6,346 nucleotides of DNA from Oscillospiraceae bacterium (GCA_902803365.1 CADCPU010000338.1:1-6346); one strand, 5' to 3'; positions 1 to 4,701 are shown, counted from the first letter of the stretch. Program-made: numbers and translations. The notes: generated by a model not told the origin, from the sequence alone.

Positions 1-642
1 AACGACACACCGCTCCTGGATCTGTTGTCCACATCTTTCCTGGACGACATACTCCCAAGTTCGAGCAGCGAGCCGACGATAACTCACTACGAGGAAGAAG
101 AGCCTCAGCCTGAGCCGGAACCGGAACCTCAGGTCGCGATCGCAGAGCCCGAGAAGCCCAAGCCTTCAACGTCTCTCGTTCAGATGATGGAGGGAGAGGA
201 TCTTGTAAAGAGCAAGGAATCATCAGAGCCCGAGCTTGAGCCGCTCAAGGTAACGGACGGTTCTGATATCAACGCTATCTGGAGTTCTATCTGCAAGAGG
301 ATCGAGAGCAAGGATTACCTGCTCTATGTCAAGCTCTCCAAGACCGAGCTCAAGCTCTACGGCGAGAACGCTTACGTCATAGTCGACAGCAACTATACCA
401 AGGAAAAGCTCGAAGAATTGACATCAGATCCGCTTTATAAGAAAATCAGAAGCGATATAATCACAGTCATCCCGGGTACGCGCAAGGTCTATGTTGCGAC
501 ACCCAAGATGTTCAATAATGTTTTGGCAAAAAACACCCCGGCAGAGCCGAAGTTTGAGCAGGCAGGTCCTAAGAGTGCGCTCGAGGACTACTTAAACAGA
601 GCGGAACAGCTGGGAATAGATATTCACTTCGGTGATGATTAA
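1..642 (+). CDS. dnaX: DNA polymerase III subunit gamma/tau, C-terminal part (5' end outside window)
   Basis: Only the last 213 residues are present and the frame is open to the left edge, so the AAA+ ATPase domain of the clamp loader lies outside. What remains is a low-complexity linker rich in Glu, Pro and Ser, including a Glu-Pro run near 109-135. A globular domain follows at about 265-505, with the pattern I-x-x-I-W near its start and Y-x-K-E-K-L further on, as in the tau region that contacts the replicase in Bacillota. The acidic C-terminal tail ends in DIHFGDD. The protein loads the sliding clamp and couples the polymerase to the replisome. The identification rests on the C-terminal domain pattern and on the following ybaB and recR, which is a very widely conserved order. 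The stop codon TAA (640-642) overlaps the ribosome binding site of ybaB. Any internal TTG start here is irrelevant because the reading frame continues upstream. Confidence 0.9.
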   Translation, partial: NDTPLLDLLSTSFLDDILPSSSSEPTITHYEEEEPQPEPEPEPQVAIAEPEKPKPSTSLVQMMEGEDLVKSKESSEPELEPLKVTDGSDINAIWSSICKRIESKDYLLYVKLSKTELKLYGENAYVIVDSNYTKEKLEELTSDPLYKKIRSDIITVIPGTRKVYVATPKMFNNVLAKNTPAEPKFEQAGPKSALEDYLNRAEQLGIDIHFGDD

Positions 643-655
643 GGAGGAATTTAAA

Positions 656-991
656 ATGGCAAAAGGATTCAAAGGTTTTGGCGGAATGGGCAATATGGGC
701 AACATCATGGCTCAGGCTCAGAAGATGCAGAAGGATCTCGAGAACGCTCAGCAGGAGATCAAGCTCCTTCGTCTCGAGGGTACTGCAGGCGGCGGACTCG
801 TTAAGCTCACACTCGGCGGTGACCACAGGATCTATGATCTTCAGATCGCTAAGGAAGTTATCGACCCTGAGGATTCAGAGGGTCTTGCTGATCTTATCAT
901 CGCAGCTTTTAATCAGGCTAACGAGCAGCTCGACGCTATCTCAGCTGAGAAGGTCAACAGTGCTACAGGCGGAATGAAACTCCCGTTCTGA
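656..991 (+). CDS. ybaB: YbaB/EbfC family nucleoid-associated DNA-binding protein
   Basis: This 111-residue protein has the usual length and layout of the YbaB/EbfC family. A Gly/Met-rich start (K-G-F-G-G-M-G-N-M) is followed by a long helix with M-x-x-A-Q-x-M-Q-K. A strand region with E-G-T-A-G-G-G-L-V-K comes next, then the D-P-E-D and L-I-I-A-A-F-N-Q-A helix, and the Gly-Met-x-x-P-F end. Family members are dimeric nucleoid proteins; their link to RecR rests mainly on gene order. The start at 656 is chosen because AAGGAGG at 641-647 lies 8 bases before it and the family normally starts with a MAKG/MGKG-like sequence. An in-frame ATG at 632 would overlap dnaX and has no such site. Codon use is strongly biased (GCT, CTC, AAG), which suggests high expression. 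It ends 7 bases before recR. Confidence 0.95.
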   Translation: MAKGFKGFGGMGNMGNIMAQAQKMQKDLENAQQEIKLLRLEGTAGGGLVKLTLGGDHRIYDLQIAKEVIDPEDSEGLADLIIAAFNQANEQLDAISAEKVNSATGGMKLPF

Positions 992-998
992 TCATAAG

Positions 999-1601
999 AT
1001 GGCCAGATATTCACCTTCGGTACAAAATCTTATCTCCAAGCTCGGATCTCTTCCGGGCATAGGAGGCAAGTCCGCTCAAAGGCTCGCTTTCCACATACTG
1101 TCCATGTCGGACAAGGAAGTTCAGGAGCTCGCGGACTCTATTACGGAAGCGCATCGTTTAACGGTGCGTTGTTCGTGTTGCCAGAATTTTACCGACAGTG
1201 ACCCTTGTCCGATCTGTTCGGACCCCAAGAGGGACAGGTCCGTTGTCTGCGTGGTCGAGACACCGCGCGATGTCTCAACGTTTGAGCGCATGAGAGAATA
1301 CAACGGACTTTACCATGTCCTTCACGGTGTATACTCCCCTGTATCGGGAAAAAACATGAATGACATCACTTTGTCGCAGCTCATCGGCAGACTTCAAAGT
1401 GACACAGAGATCAAAGAAGTCATCGTTGCCACCAATCAGACTGCTGAAGGTCAGGCGACCGCACTTTATATTTCCAGACTCATCGGTCCTTCGGGCATCA
1501 AGGTAACGCGTCTTGCGTCAGGCCTTCCAATGGGATCCGATATCGAATATGCGGATGATCTTACTTTGGCTAATGCTCTTAAAGGAAGGACAGAGATCTG
1601 A
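999..1601 (+). CDS. recR: Recombination mediator protein RecR
   Basis: The protein is 200 residues, the usual RecR length. In order it shows a helix-hairpin-helix (L-P-G-I-G-G-K-S-A-Q-R, about 18-28), a four-cysteine zinc site (C58-x2-C61 and C70-x2-C73), and a Toprim domain with E87 in V-V-E-T. The characteristic Y-H-V-L-H-G-V-Y-S-P follows at about 105-114, then A-T-N-Q-T-A-E-G near 144-151, and the end pattern G-L-P-M-G-S-D-I-E-Y-A-D-D. RecR acts with RecO and RecF to load RecA onto single-stranded DNA bound by SSB during gap repair. In the T-x-E-G-x-A-T-A segment the usual Glu after the Gly is Gln here, a mild change. No clear Shine-Dalgarno sequence precedes the ATG, so translation is probably coupled to ybaB, which stops 7 bases upstream. 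The stop TGA overlaps the next ATG by one base. Confidence 0.97.
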   Translation: MARYSPSVQNLISKLGSLPGIGGKSAQRLAFHILSMSDKEVQELADSITEAHRLTVRCSCCQNFTDSDPCPICSDPKRDRSVVCVVETPRDVSTFERMREYNGLYHVLHGVYSPVSGKNMNDITLSQLIGRLQSDTEIKEVIVATNQTAEGQATALYISRLIGPSGIKVTRLASGLPMGSDIEYADDLTLANALKGRTEI

Positions 1602-1861
1602 TGCGCCTGGATAAGTTTCTTAAAGTTTCAAGGATAATAAAGAGAAGGACCGTTGCAAATGACGTTTGCACGCTCGGAAGAGTAAGCGTCAACGGAAGGC
1701 CTGCAAAGCCGTCCGTAAAGCTTAAGGTCGGAGACGTCGTTACCATCGTTTTCGGTAACGGAAGCGTCAGTTTTGAGGTGCTTAAGATCGAGGAGACAGT
1801 GCGCAAGGAGAATGCGGCCGAGATGTATAAGATCCTCGAGGATAACGGACTTGCCGAGTAA
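1601..1861 (+). CDS. rqcP: S4-domain RNA-binding protein, RqcP (YabO) type
   Basis: This 86-residue protein is a stand-alone S4 RNA-binding domain. It opens with M-R-L-D-K-F-L-K-V-S-R-I-I-K-R-R-T, continues with G-R-V-S-V-N-G-R-P-A-K-P-S and V-G-D-V-V, and ends with the K-E-N-A-A-E-M-Y-K-I-L segment that separates RqcP/YabO from other HslR-like proteins. In Bacillus subtilis RqcP binds stalled 50S subunits with RqcH and helps add alanine tails to incomplete chains in ribosome-associated quality control. The Arg2, Asp4 and Arg15/Arg16 positions are kept. The ATG overlaps the recR stop codon as TGATG, which implies translational coupling. A weak AAGGA lies 10 bases upstream. Genome position is unusual: in B. 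subtilis the gene is next to yabP, yabQ and divIC, whereas here it directly follows recR. No clear terminator follows it. Confidence 0.92.
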   Translation: MRLDKFLKVSRIIKRRTVANDVCTLGRVSVNGRPAKPSVKLKVGDVVTIVFGNGSVSFEVLKIEETVRKENAAEMYKILEDNGLAE

Positions 1862-1905
1862 TATTTCAGGAACGTTACAACTGTCTTAAGATGCTATTTA
1901 ACAAA

Positions 1906-1934
1906 TTGATTTGAGCGCTCATGATGTCTATACT
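1906..1934 (+). promoter_or_regulatory. Sigma-A-type promoter of the divIC-like gene
   Basis: TTGATT (1906-1911) and TATACT (1929-1934) are separated by 17 bases, close to the sigma-A consensus. The expected transcription start is near 1941, giving a leader of about 20 bases that contains the ribosome binding site GAGGAG at 1951-1956. The spacer is largely filled by a perfect 10-base palindrome, TGAGCGCTCA at 1912-1921, which could be an operator. This promoter would let the division gene be expressed separately from the dnaX-rqcP operon. Confidence 0.6.
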
Positions 1935-1962
1935 TATATAAAACTTATGAGAGGAGACGACT

Positions 1963-2274
1963 ATGCGCAAGATCAACCGTAAGAAAAGCGGAATATCTGT
2001 TGCAACGGCAATCATGTTTGTCTCCTTTATCGTGTTCGCAGTTCTTTGTATCACGAGATTCTATGATCTGAAGGAACAGTACACCCGTCTTCATAACGAA
2101 GCGGATTCTCTCGACAGACAAAAGGCTGAACTTGAAGAAGAACTCATGCAGATCCGCAAGGAAGCAAACAACTCCGACAATCGCGCATATATCGAGTCTA
2201 TGGCCAGGACACACCTTGATATGGTATATCCGGGCGAGATCATCTATCGTATCTCCAACGACAACAAGGGCTGA
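1963..2274 (+). CDS. divIC: Septum formation initiator family protein (DivIC/FtsB-like)
   Basis: This 103-residue protein has the layout of the FtsB/DivIC family. A basic N-terminus (K-I-N-R-K-K) is followed by one membrane segment at about 11-31, a coiled coil at about 33-68 with heptad Leu and charged residues, and a short extracytoplasmic domain. That domain carries Y-I-E-S-M-A-R-T-H-L-D-M-V-Y-P-G-E-I-I-Y, the conserved family signature. By family knowledge it is an inner component of the divisome that forms a complex with FtsL and DivIB/FtsQ and relays activation of septal wall synthesis. The ATG is preceded by GAGGAG at 1951-1956 with 6 bases between. It follows rqcP after 101 bases, without the yabP and yabQ genes often found between the two, and has its own promoter. 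DivIC and FtsB cannot be separated from sequence alone; the neighbourhood favours DivIC. Confidence 0.88.
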   Translation: MRKINRKKSGISVATAIMFVSFIVFAVLCITRFYDLKEQYTRLHNEADSLDRQKAELEEELMQIRKEANNSDNRAYIESMARTHLDMVYPGEIIYRISNDNKG

Positions 2275-2287
2275 TAAAGCCTATATA

Positions 2288-2548
2288 TCATTCGAGTAAT
2301 CTTATCTGGAAGCGATCGAAAGTGACCTTCTGGTCGAATTGTTCTGCAAAAAATATCGTCTGACGGAATACCGCAAACTCATGCGTATTCTTTGAAAGCC
2401 ACATCGGCACCGGCGCATTCATTTCCTTACAAAGGAGTACAAAAGCCTCTTCGAGTTCCTTGCTGTATCTTACCGCGGGATTCTCGTGCACGACTATCTG
2501 CACATCGAGTATCGTATTGCCTTTGAAAGTTCTTCCTTCGAGTTTCAT
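2288..2548 (-). CDS. Small conserved protein of unknown function (86 aa)
   Basis: I read this as a real gene, not a shadow. Its ATG (2548) is preceded by AGGAG (2560-2556 on this strand) at 7 bases, and no better frame exists on the other strand. The product is soluble, acidic, and without a signal peptide or membrane segment. It resembles, from memory, an uncharacterised small protein family of Clostridia. Features of that kind seen here are the start M-K-L-E-G-R-T, a central P-x-P-M-W-L-S-K-N-T-H-E-F (about 46-59), and the end F-D-R-F-Q-I-R-L-L-E. No catalytic motif is visible, and I assign no function. It runs convergently towards the divIC-like gene with 13 bases between the stops and no visible terminator there, so the two transcripts may overlap at their 3' ends. 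Confidence 0.8.
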   Translation of the reverse strand: MKLEGRTFKGNTILDVQIVVHENPAVRYSKELEEAFVLLCKEMNAPVPMWLSKNTHEFAVFRQTIFFAEQFDQKVTFDRFQIRLLE

Positions 2549-2566
2549 TTATGCGCTCCTGAATCG

Positions 2567-2593
2567 TTTGCCACTATTTTGCCGTTTTTTGCC
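2567..2593. repeat. Three TTTGCC direct repeats in helical phase
   Basis: TTTGCC occurs at 2567-2572, 2578-2583 and 2588-2593. The repeat starts are 11 and 10 bases apart, so all three copies face the same side of the helix. The third copy overlaps a possible -35 element (TTGCCA, 2589-2594) for + strand transcription. The repeats also lie just upstream of the - strand small gene. This is the arrangement expected for tandem binding sites of a regulator. The regulator is unknown and the copies are short. Confidence 0.4.
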
Positions 2594-2618
2594 ATTAAAG
2601 TAAAGTGAGACATTTGAT
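2589..2618 (+). promoter_or_regulatory. Possible promoter of a small-RNA-like unit
   Basis: TTGCCA (2589-2594, five of six consensus bases) and TTTGAT (2613-2618, four of six) are 18 bases apart. The expected start near 2624-2626 coincides with the base of a strong hairpin. It is a moderate match, supported mainly by fitting the hairpin and terminator that follow. Confidence 0.3.
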
Positions 2619-2623
2619 ATCAT

Positions 2624-2709
2624 AAGGATGTTCCTAAGAGGAACACTCCTTACTTCATAACACCCTCCTTACAGACACTGGCGTCCCCTCGTCGGTGTCT
2701 TATTTTTTT
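2624..2709 (+). ncRNA. Candidate small RNA: hairpin, anti-Shine-Dalgarno repeats, terminator
   Basis: A strong hairpin (2623-2652) pairs TAAGGATGTTCCT with AGGAACACTCCTTA around a three-base loop, with one bulged C. A single-stranded stretch with CCCTCCTTAC follows, and then an intrinsic terminator (2673-2709) whose loop is TCCCCT. The element AACACTCCTTAC (2642-2653) recurs as AACACCCTCCTTAC (2659-2672). Both copies contain TCCTTA, complementary to Shine-Dalgarno sequences and similar to the 3' end of 16S rRNA. Small RNAs of Bacillota often use such C-rich accessible stretches to block ribosome binding sites. The first arm (TAAGGATGTT) can pair with either repeat, so two competing folds are possible. 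The same DNA could instead be an untranslated leader or a late terminator for divIC read-through. No known RNA family is recognised. Confidence 0.35.
2673..2709 (+). terminator. Intrinsic terminator upstream of the metalloprotease gene
   Basis: AGACACTGGCG pairs with CGTCGGTGTCT (11 base pairs with two G-T wobbles) around the loop TCCCCT, and is followed by a T-rich tail ending in seven Ts (2703-2709). It works in the + direction. No + strand protein gene lies within the preceding 400 bases, so it ends either read-through from divIC or a separate short transcript. Confidence 0.8.
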
Positions 2710-2727
2710 ATCTCTTTTCGAAAAAGT

Positions 2728-2736
2728 TGGTATAAT
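2728..2736 (+). promoter_or_regulatory. Extended -10 promoter of the metalloprotease gene
   Basis: TG-G-TATAAT is a perfect -10 hexamer (2731-2736) with the extended TGn element at 2728-2730. No good -35 is found at the usual distance, which extended -10 promoters tolerate. The hexamer ends only 6 bases before the ATG at 2743, so transcription should begin at or within a couple of bases of the start codon. Confidence 0.6.
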
Positions 2737-2742
2737 CTTCAT

Positions 2743-3552
2743 ATGATCTATCACAAAATCGAACTTAAGAATGCCGATTCACTGCGCCTGCATTATCCGA
2801 TAAGCTACAGGCGTAAATTGAGCACGCCCGTTCAGATCACGGTCGAAGATAACGAAGTGCATATATTGGCGCATCTCGAGTTCTCACCTAAGCTCCTCAA
2901 GCGTTACGTAAACCGCGAGCCCAAAAAGGGCGAAGAAGCATCCAAGGATCTCCAGCTCGAAGCAAAGGGAGAAGACTTTACCTTTGCCGATGCCGTCTGC
3001 GAAGGCATAGAGAGGAACTGGACAGGAAGCTTTGTCTTCCCATGGCTCAAGAACGGCTTAAACGGCAGGTTCAAGGTCGTAACTAAGATAGTAAGAAAAG
3101 ACAAGGACGAGTATGAACCCGGACAACGATTCGCATATGTACGCTTTGCACCTTTTTTCTTCAACACGTCATTTGTAATGAGCCCGTTTTGGAGATGGAT
3201 CTGGGGTCTTTTCTACTGCGGATCGCCCGAGAGCTTTACGCTCAACTGGTCGCCTTCCTTCCCGGGCAGCATCAACATGAAAAGATATAAGAACCTCTAC
3301 AGGTTCGAACAGGTCTCAGCGCACGAATTCGGTCACGTACTCGGGATCGGCGATGCCTACGATGCACCCTACAGATTTTTCTATCAGCTCCCCGATGTAA
3401 CGTCTTACATGATGTGTTTTAACCGCAAGGTCCAAGATCAGGAAATTGATATGGTACTTCGGGCGCATCTGACACGCAGGATGCAGTATTTCCCTTATAA
3501 GTTCGAACCACGCGTTTTTTTCAAGGGAATAGCCGACACGTTCAAACGCTGA
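2743..3552 (+). CDS. Predicted cytoplasmic zincin (metzincin-like) metalloprotease
   Basis: The 269-residue product carries H-E-F-G-H-V-L-G-I-G-D. His194 and His198 would bind zinc, Glu195 would be the catalytic base and Asp204 the third ligand, the HExxHxxGxxD form of metzincin-type sites. A plausible Met-turn (S-Y-M-M, Met223-Met224) follows about 20 residues later. Upstream, N-W-T-G-S-F and a strand-rich segment precede the site, as in several small bacterial zincins including predicted toxin peptidases. I cannot name the family. There is no signal peptide, pro-region anchor or membrane segment, so the enzyme should act in the cytoplasm or leave by an unusual route. The start at 2743 is chosen because the frame upstream runs into the terminator; a GTG at 2695 lies inside the hairpin. 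No Shine-Dalgarno sequence precedes the ATG. The protein is basic at its C-terminus. No inhibitor or substrate gene is evident next to it. Confidence 0.75.
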   Translation: MIYHKIELKNADSLRLHYPISYRRKLSTPVQITVEDNEVHILAHLEFSPKLLKRYVNREPKKGEEASKDLQLEAKGEDFTFADAVCEGIERNWTGSFVFPWLKNGLNGRFKVVTKIVRKDKDEYEPGQRFAYVRFAPFFFNTSFVMSPFWRWIWGLFYCGSPESFTLNWSPSFPGSINMKRYKNLYRFEQVSAHEFGHVLGIGDAYDAPYRFFYQLPDVTSYMMCFNRKVQDQEIDMVLRAHLTRRMQYFPYKFEPRVFFKGIADTFKR

Positions 3553-3634
3553 AAAGCACTGAAAAATCTATATCTTTGGCGATTATTTCTTTTTTAAATT
3601 TGTGTTAACAATAAAGTAATCTTGATTTGATTTA

Positions 3635-3663
3635 TTGAAAGAAGTGCCGTCACGTTGTAGAAT
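3635..3663 (+). promoter_or_regulatory. Strong sigma-A-type promoter of the zinc-ribbon/HD gene
   Basis: TTGAAA (3635-3640) and TAGAAT (3658-3663) lie 17 bases apart, each matching five of six consensus positions. Transcription should start near 3670 and give a leader of roughly 47 bases. The rest of 3553-3716 is AT-rich and shows no other gene and no convincing terminator for the metalloprotease gene. Confidence 0.7.
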
Positions 3664-3668
3664 TAGAT

Positions 3669-3701
3669 GTATCAAATCAGATACTTACTAGGTTTACTAG
3701 T
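3669..3701 (+). promoter_or_regulatory. Two short inverted repeats in the 5' leader
   Basis: GTATC-AAATCA-GATAC (3669-3684) and ACTAG-GTTTA-CTAGT (3687-3701) are each perfect 5-base stems. They fill the leader from the expected transcription start up to the ribosome binding site AAGGGAGGT (3703-3711). They may stabilise the mRNA 5' end or form an operator. The stems are short and AT-rich, so chance cannot be excluded. Confidence 0.35.
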
Positions 3702-3716
3702 TAAGGGAGGTAAATA

Positions 3717-4541
3717 ATGAAAAAGTGTCCTGACTGTGGCATGGTCATTGCCAATCAAGCTATCCGTTGTCCAAAGTGTAAATTCGATTTTGCTGAAGAT
3801 ACAGGTTCTTCTGCATCCGCAGAGGCTGCTCCTTCCGCATCCGCATCTTCCTCCTCTTCTTCCTCTTCTCACGGAAAGGCAAGAGACGGAATCATGCCTA
3901 TGGTTGAAGTTACAAAAGATAATGTAAATGAGTACTATACAGAACTTAAGAACGCTATCGTTAAGCGTAAGACAGAGTTCGATCACTTCATCGACTTCCT
4001 TGAGAACCGTACAACATGGCTTACATCACCTGCTGATACAACAGGTTCCCTCGCTTGCGAGAAGGGCCTCCTCATCAGAAGCGTTGCTGTTACAAAGCAG
4101 CTCTTGAGGATCAAGGACACACTTATGCCTCAGCTCGACGAAGAGTCCGCTATCATCATGGGTCTCTTCCACGATGTCGGCAAGGTAGGTGTTGAGGGCA
4201 AGCCTCTCTATATCGTTGAGGAGAAGCCTACAACAACATCCGCTCTCGGTCTTACATCTTTGAGCAGCAGAGTATCAAGTGCCAACACACAGGTTACTTA
4301 TACTATCAACCACAAGCTTGCAAGCATGAACGTTGGTGCGAGAAGCCTTTTCCTCGTTTCCCAGTATATGCTCCTCTCCGAGGACGAAGCTCAGGCTATC
4401 TGCTATGCAGCTGATTCCAAGAACCTCGACGGTAAGCTCGCTCCTAACGGACTCGTTCTCTCCACTGCGATCAACATGCAGAAGACGATCTATGAGTCAC
4501 GCGAGATCATCGAATCCTACAGCTTCACAACAATCAAGTAA
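3717..4541 (+). CDS. Zinc-ribbon protein with serine-rich linker and degenerate HD-like domain
   Basis: The 274-residue product begins with a zinc ribbon (C4-x2-C7 and C18-x2-C21). A low-complexity Ala/Ser linker follows, including eight consecutive serines (about 44-51). After a helical region comes an HD-domain-like fold: G-L-L-I-R-S-V-A-V-T (118-127), then F-H-D-V-G-K (His152, Asp153), then T-I-N-H-K (His199) and S-E-D-E-A-Q-A-I-C-Y-A-A. In active HD phosphohydrolases the first segment normally carries His where Arg121 stands, and the last usually reads W-H-M or H-H where Y-A-A stands. Two metal ligands thus appear lost, pointing to a binding or regulatory protein and not an enzyme; this is my inference. 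It is cytoplasmic, with a strong promoter, a strong site AAGGGAGGT at 5 bases, and biased codons (ACA, GCT, CTC, AAG) suggesting abundant expression. It stands alone between its promoter and terminator. Confidence 0.8.
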   Translation: MKKCPDCGMVIANQAIRCPKCKFDFAEDTGSSASAEAAPSASASSSSSSSSHGKARDGIMPMVEVTKDNVNEYYTELKNAIVKRKTEFDHFIDFLENRTTWLTSPADTTGSLACEKGLLIRSVAVTKQLLRIKDTLMPQLDEESAIIMGLFHDVGKVGVEGKPLYIVEEKPTTTSALGLTSLSSRVSSANTQVTYTINHKLASMNVGARSLFLVSQYMLLSEDEAQAICYAADSKNLDGKLAPNGLVLSTAINMQKTIYESREIIESYSFTTIK

Positions 4542-4566
4542 AAAGCTGCTGAATGACAGATTACAC

Positions 4567-4597
4567 AAGGCCTTCCGCATTTGCGGGAGGCCTTTTT
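4567..4597 (+). terminator. Intrinsic terminator of the zinc-ribbon/HD gene
   Basis: AAGGCCTTCCGC pairs with GCGGGAGGCCTT (12 base pairs, one T-G wobble) around the four-base loop ATTT, and the T-run ends at 4597. It lies 25 bases after the stop codon. Confidence 0.92.
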
Positions 4598-4650
4598 AGT
4601 GCTTATAACAATGGCCGGACCGAAAATTACACAATGGAAATTGTCAGTTC

Positions 4651-4662
4651 ACATTTTATTGA
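4651..4662 (+). repeat. Direct repeat ACATTTTATTGA, copy 1
   Basis: This 12-base element recurs exactly at 4721-4732, 70 bases downstream. Copy 1 lies just upstream of the promoter of the small membrane protein gene and touches the palindrome TAAATTATAATTTA (4663-4676). A shorter match, TTTATTGA, overlaps the -35 of the zinc-ribbon/HD gene at 3631-3638. The element is AT-rich. Confidence 0.4.
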
Positions 4663-4676
4663 TAAATTATAATTTA
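4663..4676. repeat. Perfect 14-base AT palindrome at a promoter
   Basis: TAAATTATAATTTA is its own reverse complement and overlaps the start of the -35 element TTTACA (4673-4678). It could be a regulator site, but AT-only palindromes also arise by chance. Confidence 0.3.
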
Positions 4677-4701
4677 CATTTAACAACCCCCTTGCTATGA
4701 T
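4673..4701 (+). promoter_or_regulatory. Promoter of the small membrane protein gene
   Basis: TTTACA (4673-4678) and TATGAT (4696-4701) are 17 bases apart, each five of six consensus, with an extended TGC element directly before the -10 (4693-4695). The start near 4708 would give a leader of about 59 bases, which contains the second ACATTTTATTGA repeat. Confidence 0.65.

Noticed and set aside
528..534. Slippery heptamer A-AAA-AAC in frame near the end of dnaX, reminiscent of the programmed frameshift in Escherichia coli dnaX
   Set aside because: A -1 shift here would remove only about 30 residues after the folded domain, not produce a gamma-like form. AAC is also a poor slip codon in bacteria, and no clear stimulating stem follows.
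632..655. Upstream ATG for ybaB overlapping dnaX
   Set aside because: The ribosome binding site AAGGAGG lies downstream of it and points to the ATG at 656, which also gives the normal family N-terminus.
2269..2281. GGCT-GATAA-AGCC inverted repeat at the end of divIC, considered as a terminator
   Set aside because: The stem has only four base pairs and no T-run follows.
2695..2742. Upstream GTG start that would lengthen the metalloprotease by 16 residues
   Set aside because: It lies inside the terminator hairpin, has no ribosome binding site, and the extension is encoded by the T-rich tail and the promoter.
3840..3872. Serine codon run considered as a nucleotide repeat
   Set aside because: The eight codons alternate between TCT and TCC without a regular unit, so it reflects the low-complexity linker and not a phase-variable repeat.
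3672..3986. A 104-codon - strand frame opposite the zinc-ribbon/HD gene
   Set aside because: It mirrors the serine-rich repeat of the real gene and the promoter-leader region, with no start signals.
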